A DNA stretch of 64,000 bases from Metaphire vulgaris (Eukaryota; Annelida; Clitellata; Crassiclitellata; Megascolecidae), in contig CM030836.1 of assembly GCA_018105865.1 (NCBI GenBank), forward strand, positions 6,947,192 through 7,011,191. The letters are read 5' to 3'. The translations under genes were made by a program, and so were the position numbers. This document shows positions 31,798-64,000 of this stretch, in pieces. Positions within the stretch are counted from its first letter, which is position 1; every line of letters begins with the position of its first letter. The notes under the pieces are model-generated. The model ran no database searches. It had not been told where the DNA came from and saw only the letters and a program-made list of their open reading frames with translations.

Positions 31798-32785
31798 GGT
31801 ATAGCAAACCTAAGATCTCTTAGACGTGCACTAATAAAAATTTTTAACTTAAAAATAAGCATATAGATAATTATACATAACTTGGCTTATAAAATCAGAG
31901 GATGTCTTGATGTAATACTTTAATTAATGAAGTTTTAATTTTCTTCAGATGTGACAATCATCTAAAGAAAAGGCTAAATGCCCACAAAATTTATTTAGAA
32001 ATATAATGCAACCATCACATTTTGTACAGAATTTAATATATCAGCAATCATTATGCACATTTCTACAAAGAAACGGCAAAGGATGCAAATTATGTCAAAA
32101 TATTACATATTTCAACAAATTTAATAAATTAGGATAGAAAAGGAATTAATTTGCACTACACATACCATGCCAACTAGTATAGAAGTTGGCACATTTTAAA
32201 CAACAAGTCAAAGTCTAAATCATTTTTAATCGTTACAAATATCATGAATGCCAGTTGAAAGAACTCATGAGAAAATTTAAACATACAATAAAAAGCTACA
32301 TCAAAAGATTTAAGTTGATGCAAAAAAATAGTAACCAGTAGCTGAAACCAGTACATCCATCCTCTTGCACATAAAACACAAGCACAGGATGGCATGTTCT
32401 GTCTAACAAGCTAATATCATAGTTTTGTTTAACAAAAAGCAAAAATCACTAGAGCGGGTGCACAGAATATATTATACACCTTTTGTCAGCAGGGCTGCTA
32501 AATCTATAGATTTAGCCAAAATGAGTATTATTCAAGATTGGCTTTCAAAGCGATAAATTCACATCGGATTATCAAATGGCGTGGATTTTTAAAACAGCCA
32601 AAGTTCATCATTTTAAGTATAAGTGCACCACATATATAAAACACTACAATTCAACATCACAAGAACTGCAATAAATAACACATTACACCAAGAGGTACAT
32701 AAAATGCGGGGTAAAAAAGCCTAGAGAATTGCAGTGGCCACAGCTTAGAGGCTGCTAGACACAAAGACTGGCCAACAGACATGAA

Positions 32786-35700
32786 TCATCCATATATTTC
32801 TTGAAGTGATTCACAAGATGGCATCCTCATGTTTCTGGCACTTTCGTACAACCTTGCATCATCATAACTTCGAGCCTGATACAGCAAAGTCTCCCCTAAA
32901 CAAGAGAACCACAGAACATTATTACACAGAATTTTTTAATGCTTTCAACAATACAAAGCTCTCAGACCCAATAGGAAGAAGTGCATTTTTCATTGGCATG
33001 AATGCTGAAGGGCTGAACTCCCTAACCTGAATAGATTTCCCCAAGCTGCTGATCAATTTACATTCATGACATATTCCAATTTGCACATGGCATCATCAAC
33101 AAAGACATCAAAAATCAAACTCTAATAAAGCATGCAACAGAATGCACGTAACAATAAAGCTAGACCAAACTAATGTAATGTATGTAATGTAATGTATTAT
33201 GTAACAAAATATATGTATAGCGCCTCTTCTGAAGAATCACTCAGAAGCGCTCCCACAGCAAATTACTGTATATTGACAAAGAGATAAGTATTAAGTCGTT
33301 TCAAAAAGAGGGCCATAGAATTAGGAGTTGCTAAGCTACACATACTGGCGTCAAGAGCATTCCAAAGGATAGGGCCAACTGACTCTAAACCTCATTTCAG
33401 GAACAAGGCGGTTCGTGCTTGGGGCACACTGAGAAGACCATTGGTTGTGGACCGAAGACATGGCCGACCAGGGATAGAGTTAAGAGGATGGAGTAGCTCT
33501 GAAAGGCAAGATGGAGTGGCACCATAAAGAGAGAGTGCAACCGCTCTCATCACACTAATTAATAGCTACTAAAGATGGAACTGAACTTTCTTTGAAAGAA
33601 GTTGCAGCAAATATTCTTCAAAAATTATAATTTAATCAATAACAGTCAAGACACAGGGTATCAGTTAAATATGCTCTTAGGATGACAAGATGCTAAAAAG
33701 AATGTATACAAGAAATACTTTCCATTGAGAGGTACTCTAAACAACCAGGTGCCATGTGCAATCAATATACATGAGAAATTAAAAACTTCACAAAGGCAGA
33801 AAATTAAGGCATTATGAATACAGGGAATAATTTTTTAACATGAAACAGAATGCAACACAACAATTATGTCAAGCAAGCAAAGAGATATCAACAACATTCT
33901 AGAAGCTGAGACAAAGTGAATTGCTGGATTTTAGCACTTCCGAGCAGAATACAGAGAGAAACTCTCCACTAAGCAGCAACTGTTGGCAATGCAAGAAAGA
34001 AAGTTGCAACTTACCAAGATCAAATAGACAGCACATAGAATCCTGCACCCTATAAACTCATCTGCTTTGCAAAACATCAGAAATTCATAAATTCATAGGC
34101 TATATACAATTAAACAACCACACAAATCCATCATCTGAAGTAATGTGCCCTAAAACCAACCATAAATGCAAAACCGATTTCTATCTTACTGTAGGTCCGT
34201 TCTCTGTAGCACGCTTGTCGAAGATTCCCGACATGATCGTCTTCTATCTGACTCTCGAGCTTCCGCAAGTCTCCTTTGTAAGTGCTTGCAAAGTCTGACT
34301 TCACAAAGTAGGCAACCTTCAAGTTCAGAGTCTCACGCCTCGTAATATACTTGCTGCAATGAAGTATTTAATCCACACATTTTAACACGTGCTTAACTAA
34401 ATGCACATGGTAAGAAGACATTCACGAGGCAGTCAAGTAATTCTAAAGAAGACACTAATCTGAATGCTTATAACAGACGAGAAAACTGTAAATGTCAATA
34501 CATAAAAAACTGCCAAGAGGCAGTTGCTCTATGATAAACCAAAGAAAGCAGAAGAAGATAAAACTATCATAGCAGAAACACATAGACTTATAACTGCAGA
34601 GAACATTAGTGTCACAACTGCATCAGGCAAATTGCTCAATTGGATCATTGTTTTAGTTTCTACAGAAACTATAATTGTGACAAAATACTATAACAGATAC
34701 AGAATCAAATATACTTTCCAAAACTGATTGCTTTGCACTGACTCACCCTTCTTTTTGAAGATTGTAAACCGGATCAGCAACAAACAGACTGTTCAACACT
34801 GACAGTACTACGATCAAGATCAGAGGAGAAAGACGCAAAAGCGCTGCATAGGAATTCTGACATTTAAAAAAAAACACACAGCTCAAATTTAGATGACAAT
34901 ATACAACAAGCTATCTTTCAACAACATAAAACAAAGTCCGATTAAATTTCTACAAAGAATAAATGTATTGTAATCAGATCCAAAGCAATTAGATTATATA
35001 TACATTGGCATTTACCCAGAACATCAATAGCCCTTAGTCAAATTGCCTTCTGAAACATAGCAAAGCCTTCCTCCTCAATATCACAGCAGCATCTGTGGTC
35101 TTTGCACCTTTACAGAGACCAACCGCTCAAAGCTGCAGTGAATTTCTATTGAACCAAAGTGAATGATAAAATTCAAGTGAAATGATCAACACATCTAAGT
35201 CTTAGTGACGACCAAGTACCTCTTCACTTGCTTCCTGACGATGATGATCAAAGCGAGTCTGCCGGAACACATATTGACCGCCCCTTGCTAAAGTTTACAA
35301 ATGAAAGCATTGCTCACATCATCCAAACAATGCCACCATTGTTGCCGTTTTATAAGTAGAAAACCTTTTACATCTACCTTCACATAAGCCTATATCGTGC
35401 ATTAAACCAAAAGAAGCATGGCGTATGGTAGTTAACAAACTGACAGAAAGCTCAATGGCTTGAATTTTATCTTCACCAAAACATGACAGATTAACAAATA
35501 ATGAATCACTGGAAACCAACAAGCTCTTCAAGGCAGCTCAAGGCCAGGCAAAGGCTTATGGCAGAAAGGTGATCAAGAGTGCAGAGTTTTTAGCAGAATT
35601 GGAGCCAACAGTTATTTTACACAGTCATGCTAAAACAATTTGTCAACAACTGATTACAACATAAAGGTATTCCCATACTTGAGTCCGAGCTTTGGTTCCG

Positions 35701-38542
35701 GCACTTATCTCCAGTCTAGACAATCAGCGATGTAGGTGCTATAAGCCATTAACCTGGGGTAGATTGTCATTACTTTTTCCAGACCCACGTTTTACCTTGC
35801 AGCATAACGCTGCTCCTCAATTTACCACCTCTGGTGCACAATCATGTGGAAAACCGAGAACAGCATGGCTAGATAATGTAACAATATGGACTGGACTCTC
35901 TTTTCAAAACATGATTCAGAGAGCAGAAGAGCGGTATAAATGGAGAGACATGATACACAGTGTAGCCCAACTTTGCATCGAGGATGGCTGAAGAAACAGA
36001 ACAGAACTTACTAAAGCTGCAAGAATACCATATGTTTTTCAGTGAATATTCAATAATGAAGTAAAAATCCATTACCTGTGGCAAATCCACCACCAAAAAA
36101 CATGTTGAACAAATCTTCGGCCGAAATATCACCTGTAAAGAACAATGTGCATAAGTTCGACTAAATCTGACAAAAGTGCAAAAACCTAAAAGTTATTCAA
36201 GCAATACAACCCAGCAAAATGAATAAAATACAAATGAAAAACTAAAATCAGGTTTGGAATGATAAGATGTCCATTTGCAAACGGACTCCAGATCTGGATA
36301 TTTAGGGTCAACATTTGCTGGATCTGGATCCAAAGCAAATATTACCATACAAGATTAGAATGATCCCACGAATCTTGAGTTTGCAGATAGACTACCTGGG
36401 GTTGAAAATAAATAGGATAACCATTTCCTCAGAACTAAAAAGACTCATAAAGCCACCACACGTCCCACAAGCATAAAGTATCTCGAAAAGTTTTAAAATC
36501 ACAATTGCAACTTGAAAGTTAAACTAAATCTGTAAAGTTACAGTTAAACCATTCAACAAAGAAATTAAAAACCAAAGCAAAAATCAATATTCGGTAGTTT
36601 CATGACATAAGTATTTTGGCAAATCCGGATATTGCCGAGCACCACACTATCCAGCCGGAGCAAATGTCCGGAGCGGCTTCTGGCCATTCCCTAAAATCAG
36701 GTTGTCTGGCTGAAGACACACATAGAGTAAATCACTGAGCCATACGAAACTACCAAGTAGCCCTACCTTCAAAGCCTCTGGTGTAGTCGTATTCATAGTA
36801 AGATCCACGGTGGGAGCGGTGATGGGACGTGTGAACTTGTTCTGTTTCAGTGCCAAACTGATCATAGCGCTTCCTCTTCACGGGATCAGACAGCACCGCA
36901 AATGCATTGCCAATTGCTAAAGGTGTCACAGAAAGATCTTCACACAATGAAAAACTATGCAAATCAAAAAAGACAACCAATCAATCCAACAGCTCCAACA
37001 TCTTCAAGCCATACTTAATGTCACAACGTAATTCATTTATCATGCTCATTAGTATGAAAGCGGCTTGATGCCTTTACCAGAGAAAGCCACGATGGATCAA
37101 AGCCACAGTCTTATCTAAGTCTCACATATAACCCTGACCCTGTATTTGAAGGAAATGCAAAGATGTAAAAACAGACACAATATGTGCTTAACTTGCTTCT
37201 GACATGCCTGAAATTTTACATCGAATAAATTATTAAAGAACAAAACACTATTACCCTTAAAAGCTTCGGTGGCACCGGGTGCGCGGTTCTTGTCTGGATG
37301 AAACTTCAGTGCCATCTTCTTGTAAGCCTTCTTTAAGTCCTCATCTGAACAATCTTGAGCAACGCCAAGAATCTCATAATAGTCTTTGCACTTTCCAATC
37401 CTTAAAGAAAAAAATTCAATTTCCTATACCATAACCATAAATAATATAGTACAATACTGTTGTTCTGTAACAAATGGCAGACAAATTTGAACATCATTTA
37501 AGTAGTCAACAATGCAAAATTTGATTCTTTTTATAAAATTTTGGCACAGAAATTCTCAAAGAACCAAAATGCTATATACTGTGAAAATGAGTTTTGAAAA
37601 TTTTACAAAAATTTTAATGACAACTTAATTTTATTCAGTGCACACATTATTTGTCAGTGTCATTCTGCTAATCACTAACTGTAAACAGCCCAAAACTATA
37701 AATTCTCCATTTTAAAATTTATTTATTTTATTTATAATAGAGAACTTAATAGAGAGAAAGTGGAGAAAGCAAGAAAGTGCAAGATAAGACCAATTTCTAA
37801 ATATCATTAAACCTTATAGCAGTTACAACCAAAAGAATAAAAGGTGTCACAGAAGAAAGAGCCCACATAAGTACCAGTGATAAGATTCAGTAAAAGTTAG
37901 TCCCATACTCGAATGAGCGTAGGGTCCGGCGCTGATCTCTGGTTACTAGGCACGCAGCGACACAGAAGGCTTAATCTAGAGTAGGTTGCCATTACTTTCT
38001 CTAGACCCACATTTTACCTTCGCAGCTTTATGCTGCAATCAATTTATTGATGCCTAAGCGATGAACAGCTTGGCTGGCCACCAGCACCACAACTAGACCC
38101 GGAATGGTCACCCATCCAAGCACTAACTACACTCAAAGTTGCTTAACTTCAGTGTTCTCACAGTTACTGGTCATACAATGCCAAGTAGGCTGAATATATT
38201 CAGTAGCTTATAGCAAATCTAAATATCTGAAAGGACCTTAAATTCTAATACAACAGTGAGCAAGCAATTCATACACACAGCAGCTAAAGTTCTCCGATCA
38301 TCCAGAAGCATCGCTATTCATGAAAAAATTTGCAAGTTTTCGCTACAAGCCAGCACTGGCACAGAGAATTTACAATAACAGCTGGTTAAAGAGGTAACAT
38401 ATGGGAAATAGAAATACCTTTTCACTGAATTCAGTTGCTCATCAGTGTAGGTCGACTGGTTGTCCTTTTCAGACTGTGTTCTCTGGCGAGGTTTGCCCTC
38501 TGTTCCATGGGCACCTGGAGCTGATCCTTCCTCCTCGGGCAT
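32786..38542 (-). CDS. DNAJB12/DNAJB14-like membrane-anchored J-domain protein, 8 exons
   Basis: The family are ER-membrane HSP40 co-chaperones that present clients to HSP70. Minus-strand exons: 38542-38418, 37400-37255, 36916-36767, 36132-36076, 35287-35220, 34856-34747, 34353-34190, 32895-32786 (stop TGA). All phases agree, giving about 309 residues. Exon 2 carries the J domain, with [21 protein letters not shown] and the HPD triad in [17 protein letters not shown]. Exon 3 finishes it ([16 protein letters not shown]) and adds a His/Tyr/Gly-rich stretch. Exon 4 has [14 protein letters not shown]. Exon 6 encodes a membrane segment ([15 protein letters not shown]). Exons 7-8 are the DUF1977 C-terminal domain, ending in [12 protein letters not shown]. 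The start ATG 38542 follows an acceptor-like TTTTCTAG at 38565-38559, so upstream exons exist, perhaps only 5' UTR. The helical N-terminal region of vertebrate DNAJB12 was not found. DNAJB12 and DNAJB14 cannot be told apart here. Confidence 0.93.
33175..33560 (-). mobile_element. LINE 3' fragment (CR1/L2-like group)
   Basis: Minus strand: [15 protein letters not shown] and [17 protein letters not shown] text ending at a stop, then a 3' UTR with AGAGGCGCTATACA and an (ACATT)n-type tail. The same 3' end closes the longer LINE copy at 55756-57076, so both are one family. Lies in the last DNAJB12-like intron. Confidence 0.7.
35671..35828 (-). repeat. Truncated copy of the 5S-related SINE (tail part)
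   Basis: Shares TCCCATACT, GCACTTATCTCC/GCGCTGATCTCT and the AGACCCACRTTTTACCTT block with the fuller copy at 37898-38190, but lacks the 5S-like head. In an intron of the DNAJB12-like gene. Confidence 0.65.
35839..35991 (+). mobile_element. LINE reverse transcriptase C-terminal fragment
   Basis: [19 protein letters not shown] followed by [14 protein letters not shown] and ending at a stop after CIEDG. This is the typical C terminus of endonuclease/reverse-transcriptase LINE proteins ([11 protein letters not shown]...EDR..WR pattern). It directly abuts the truncated SINE on the other strand. Confidence 0.75.
37898..38190 (-). repeat. 5S rRNA-derived SINE (SINE3-like)
   Basis: On the minus strand the head contains GTTAAGCAACTTTGAGTG and GTGCTTGGATGGGTGACC. 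These are the conserved internal segments of 5S rRNA (GCTAAGCA..., TACTTGGATGGGAGACC), in the right order and spacing; the head starts near GCCTACTTGG at 38190. A central block with AAAATGTGGGTCTAGAG and a tail with GTGTCGCTGCGTGCC, also found at 35671-35828, follows. 5S-headed SINEs are transcribed by Pol III from the internal 5S promoter. It lies in the first intron of the DNAJB12-like gene. Confidence 0.8.
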
Positions 38543-39574
38543 TTTTACAAACTGCTTTCTAGAAAATACAACCTTCAGTGTATAACTCATAACTACAACT
38601 GCTCTAATACAAGTTTCTTTAACACGTTGGCCGCCAGCAATGTGATAAGAAGTTGCGCTTCTGTCACCCTGAGTGGCCAGCGACAGGTGTATACACATTG
38701 CTACTTTATGTGATCTAAAGTCATAGCTGGTTTTACTCCAAAAACTTTGCCTGTAGTCAACATGTCAAACAACTCCGATTCTATAACATGATGTGCTAAT
38801 ATCAGAACGGTTTTCCTTGAAATTATAACACTTTGGACGACAACAGCCGCAAAAGACAATTGAAAAGATAGAACCTCTCAATCATAGCAATCAATTTATG
38901 TATCTAAAGTATTAACTATGAATTGCAATATGTTTTATTAAGTCAAAAATTTACTATATTCAAAGGCAGAATTATTATAGAGAAATAGTTCTCTTTTCCT
39001 GCTTCTTTACCTAATATCTCCTTGTTAATGTTGATAACTGAAAAAATGCATACTCATTGACATATGTCTTTGTAACTATTCAATAGATACTGAATTGTAT
39101 TAGTATTTATTTTTTGTTCTGATACTAAGAAACTGATTGATTCATTCATTCATTCATTGATGAGGAGAAACATAGCAAGGCTGTCAGCTCCCAAACTGTG
39201 GCAGAGATGCTGTGCCTTGAGAATGTCTTATAGACTTGCTCGACATAGTTGTCGATTGAAAGACAAAGAATAAATCAGAACTTTTGTAACAGAGCAATAA
39301 CACTGAACATTTCACTTAGTAACTGGTCATAAATGGTCATAACTGCTGCTGCCCAAATTCCAAAAAAATATATGAAAGAGAAAATCGAAACTGAAATACA
39401 ATGGAGCATAGTAATGCATTCTCATATTTTCTATATTCATGGATTGTTAGTACCAGTATACACTACACAATCACTGACTGAACAATGAACATGAAGATGC
39501 CGAATGTGTGCTGAGGACTGGTGAAGTCCCAAGGCATAGGTATCATATGAATTATTTGTCTCTTCTAATCTGAA

Positions 39575-39860
39575 CAAGAAAGCACAGTGCACAGCGAGTA
39601 GTTGCAGGATTCTGGCCTAGCAATCGACGGGTAGCTGGCTCAAGCCTGATCCTATCCAATGCGCAGCGACTTTGGACAAGTTGTTCAACCCTAAATGTCT
39701 GATGAAAAGAACATGTCAAGAGCTCGCCACAAACTGCAACGTGTCAGATAATCATCCAGGAAACCAGCTCGCTCAATTCATCCCCGGATGGCGCAAAAGT
39801 CAATTGGACTTGCCGTAGTCATCATCATTGTCGTCGTCATCTATCAACATAAGGCCTCAT
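39575..39860 (+). repeat. tRNA-derived SINE (family 2)
   Basis: tRNA-like head with GAGTAGTTGCAGG (A-box-like) and GGCTCAAGCC (B-box-like), then CAGCGACTTTGGACAAGTTG and AACCCTAAATG, and an ATC/GTC-rich tail near 39825-39845. The head and body differ from family 1. Confidence 0.6.
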
Positions 39861-40433
39861 ATGTGACTGCATATTATAGCGCATTAGAGGATGTGATTTG
39901 ACCATCGCTTGGAATCTAATAATAGAGAAAAAGAATCTTACGTGTTTTTAGAACGAACTGGACATTTAAAAACCAATACTTTGATTTGCAAGAGTTTTGA
40001 ACACAACGATAATATTCATAATAATAATCATGTATTATTAAAATAAGTATTTTAATAGCCCACAACGTAATAACAGATTCTCACCCTCAACGACGACTGA
40101 CAGATTAACTGCGTATATCGACTGAAACTACGAAATAAATTAATAAAATTACAAATTTTTATCAATTTTTAAAGTTCACTAAACCAAACCGAATGACGCG
40201 TAGTTTTGTTAATGAAAGGTCAACGCTAAAACCCGAAAATAATTTCCGACTCAAATTATTATAGCGCTTTAAAATTGGCTTGACAGGCTGATTTTAAGTG
40301 GTTTTAAGTGTTGTAATAAATACTTCACTGAAGTATTGAAATACTTTCATAAATAGGCTACTTAGTTCTCAAGTAGTATTTAAATAGTATTTAAATACCC
40401 AAATACCAGGGTAAGTATTTAAATACTGGCAAA

Positions 40434-40585
40434 CAGTGGCGTATTTACCATTGGGCCATTTGGGCCATGGCCCCCTTTGGTCCTGCTTGACAAGCAAAAA
40501 AAGGTCGTCAACTTTTTTCCAAAGTTGTAACTTGTCAGGTTGAAAGTGTCTGGCACCCCTTACCAAAATTCTAAATACGCCACTG
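40434..40585. mobile_element. hAT-type MITE with perfect 8-bp TSD
   Basis: 152 bp, ends CAGTGGCGTATTTA and TAAATACGCCACTG (14-bp perfect inverted repeat), flanked by CTGGCAAA at 40426-40433 and 40586-40593. It is inserted into an AAATACTT-rich repeat (about 40300-40650) that looks like the end of another hAT element. Confidence 0.9.
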
Positions 40586-40733
40586 CTGGCAAATAAGTTT
40601 TAAATACTTTTTTAAATACTTGATAATGTATTTGACACATGATTCACCACAACCGTATTTTTGTGTAAGGAAATGTTAAAATTATTTCTAAAAATGTCAA
40701 TGTAGGCCTACTTAATGTTCCACTGTCTAAACC

Positions 40734-40843
40734 AGTGGTTCTCAGACCTCTTTGCCTCGCGGACCACTTTTGAAGATCAAAAATTTCTCGCCTGCCGCTC
40801 CAGTGTAAACCCATTCTGCCATCTTCCGTCCTATTTACTTTTA
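40734..40843. repeat. hAT left-end fragment joined to a SINE family 1 head
   Basis: CAGTGGTTCTCAGACC at 40734 is a typical hAT terminus, but no right end was found. From about 40797 the sequence becomes the minus-strand head of SINE family 1 (GCCGCTCCAGTGTAAACCC, CTGCCATCTTCC). Confidence 0.5.
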
Positions 40844-41798
40844 TTAACGTTAAACGTCTGAAAATAACAAGAATTTGCTTTGGACGGTCAAATACATTGC
40901 TTTTTCTTCATTGTTTTTGGTTTTGCTGTTAAATTTGTCTAAGGTGAAAGTTTTTAAGAGACGAGCTTGGAAGTCTCAAACATTTTAGTGCCATAGTAGA
41001 GAAATGGAACGAATTACCATAGAATCATAGATGATATGACAAGGCCAGCTACAGTGTAATAGCATGAACACCTTTTAAAGTACATGTAACTTGAGTAAAA
41101 TGGGATATTAGATTAGGCATTTATATGCGAGTTTGATTTATATTTATAAAAATCGTTTAGTTTTTGTTGAATCAAAGATAACAGCTGTAGCAGACAAAAT
41201 GAAATTAGAAGAGTGACAATGGTTTACACTTTACAACACATGAAAATCCTGCTGTAGAAGTTCAATGATGATGATACTATGGTATGTGTCTTGCTTTAGC
41301 CAATGTCTGACCAGTGCATTTAATTTCTTCTCCAATCAGGTTAATTTGAGACATCAAGAAGAGCAACTCCATAAATAACAATGCAGAAGGAAGCAGGATA
41401 GGTCACACATCAGAGAGGCTAGCATTGTCATTTATAGTAAAATTCTAACCAGAAATCATTAATTCAGCTCAATCCAGTATATTAGGCAAGAATCCAACCA
41501 AATTCAAAGGAAAGTGAAAACTCTTATTAAACTTGATTTGCAAAAGGTCATAATTTATATGCACAACAAAAGAGCAATGCTAACATATAAATTGATGAAT
41601 GCTAACACTGAGATTGATGAAAAATTCTGCCGGATTGGGTAACCCAACTATATTGTCAATGCCTGTTCAGTGTTTTAATATAAAAAGTATTCCTTTCAGT
41701 CACAAACACAGTGCAGTCACTTGATGATGCTCAGTAATAAATGCTATTCACTGATGCAATGCAAAAAATCAATCTGTCTTTGATACAATCACACAACA

Positions 41799-63420
<21,622 letters not shown>

Positions 63421-63799
63421 CTGTAAAAAGGTTTTTAAAAAACACATATATAAACTAAATATAATATTAGCCATGGCATGCAGAGCTTTATAAAATAATG
63501 TGATATAACCTGTAAAAATTTATGACAGTCTGAAAATCATCAAGTTTATGACAAATTAATCACTAGATATAGCAAAACACACCAGCATGACAAAATACAG
63601 CGAATTCCATTAACACGCCAATTGACAGTCTATCAAATAATGCATCAAAAATACATGATAAACTGATTCTGCAAAATTCTTTAATTTCTGTAAGCAAACA
63701 TTTGCATAATTTAGATTGAATGTAATGCGAACCAATCATTCAGACTGCAACCAGATATAACAAAAAACAACACAAGGAAGAAAGACTAACAAAGAAAGC

Positions 63800-63996
63800 A
63801 CTATACAACTATGCTGAAGGGAAAAAGGAGAAAAGGAAGGCCAAGAAAAACATGGACAGAAAACTTAAAAGAAAATGCAGAAGAAATGCAGATGAACTTC
63901 ATTCAAATGACCAGAGCAGCAAGAGACAGACAGAAGTGGAAGGAACTCATTCAGACCCATTGTCCAAACCAATAGGGAACAATGGAAAGAAAGAAA
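63800..63996 (+). mobile_element. LINE reverse transcriptase C-terminal fragment
   Basis: EGKRRKGRPRKTWTENLKEN followed by AARDRQKWKELIQTHCPNQ and a stop at about 63972. Typical C terminus of endonuclease/RT LINE proteins, apparently open to its end. Between SF3B3's first visible exon and the upstream exon(s) outside the window. Confidence 0.8.
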
Positions 63997-64000
63997 GAAG

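Larger units (their letters stand above)
28416..32785. other. Intergenic region between DNAJB12-like and LRRC45
   Basis: About 4.4 kb holding the LRRC45 5' flank. It contains a CpG-richer block at about 29780-30240, a 28-bp hairpin at 30694-30721 and a hAT MITE at 31475-31797. I found no convincing protein-coding exon. A 72-codon plus-strand ORF at 29801-30016 lies in the CpG block and has no recognisable domain. Confidence 0.5.
38559..41798. other. Intergenic region between SF3B3 and the DNAJB12-like gene
   Basis: Holds the DNAJB12-like 5' flank and SF3B3 3' flank. A donor-like GTAAGA on the minus strand at 39941-39936 could end a non-coding first exon of the DNAJB12-like gene. Other contents: a tRNA-derived SINE (39575-39860), a hAT MITE inside an AAATACTT-rich repeat (40300-40650), and a hAT left end followed by a SINE head (40734-40843). 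40844-41798 shows nothing recognisable. Confidence 0.5.

Overview
The window is nuclear DNA from an animal, probably an aquatic invertebrate; I cannot name the species. The evidence is AT-rich sequence, many short exons with GT/AG introns, three conserved animal genes on the minus strand, and a dense mix of LTR, LINE, SINE and DNA-transposon sequences.

Layout. 1-564: the end of a GC-rich gene on the plus strand whose product ends like a class A G-protein-coupled receptor (TM7 and tail). 1098-7947: a full-length LTR retrotransposon on the minus strand with near-identical 671-bp LTRs. Its domains run gag, protease, integrase, reverse transcriptase, RNase H. This is the Gmr1-like order of the Ty3/Gypsy superfamily, with integrase before reverse transcriptase. 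8565-11698: a complete pogo/Tigger-like DNA transposon with matching TIRs, TA duplications and an open 649-codon transposase, also carrying a SINE and a tRNA-Leu(UAA) gene. 11.7-15.4 kb: a cluster of hAT-type elements.

15974-63420: three head-to-tail minus-strand genes. In transcription order these are SF3B3 (splicing factor SAP130/Rse1; 26 exons seen, first exon(s) beyond the right edge), a DNAJB12/14-like membrane J protein (8 exons), and LRRC45 (17 exons; centrosome linker protein). They are unrelated housekeeping functions and nothing suggests co-regulation. I worked out exon borders by hand from splice sites and reading phase. All SF3B3 and DNAJB12-like phases agree. LRRC45 has one GC-type donor and one 1-nt phase conflict.

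The introns and spacers hold nested hAT and mariner-like MITEs with target-site duplications, tRNA-derived and 5S-rRNA-derived SINEs, several LINE 3' fragments, a Tigger-like remnant, a 60-65 bp tandem repeat and microsatellites. The most notable points are the Gmr1-like element with a SCAN-like capsid, the pogo element carrying a tRNA gene, the 5S-derived SINE, and a hAT element with AAGTAC arrays nested in a mariner-like MITE.
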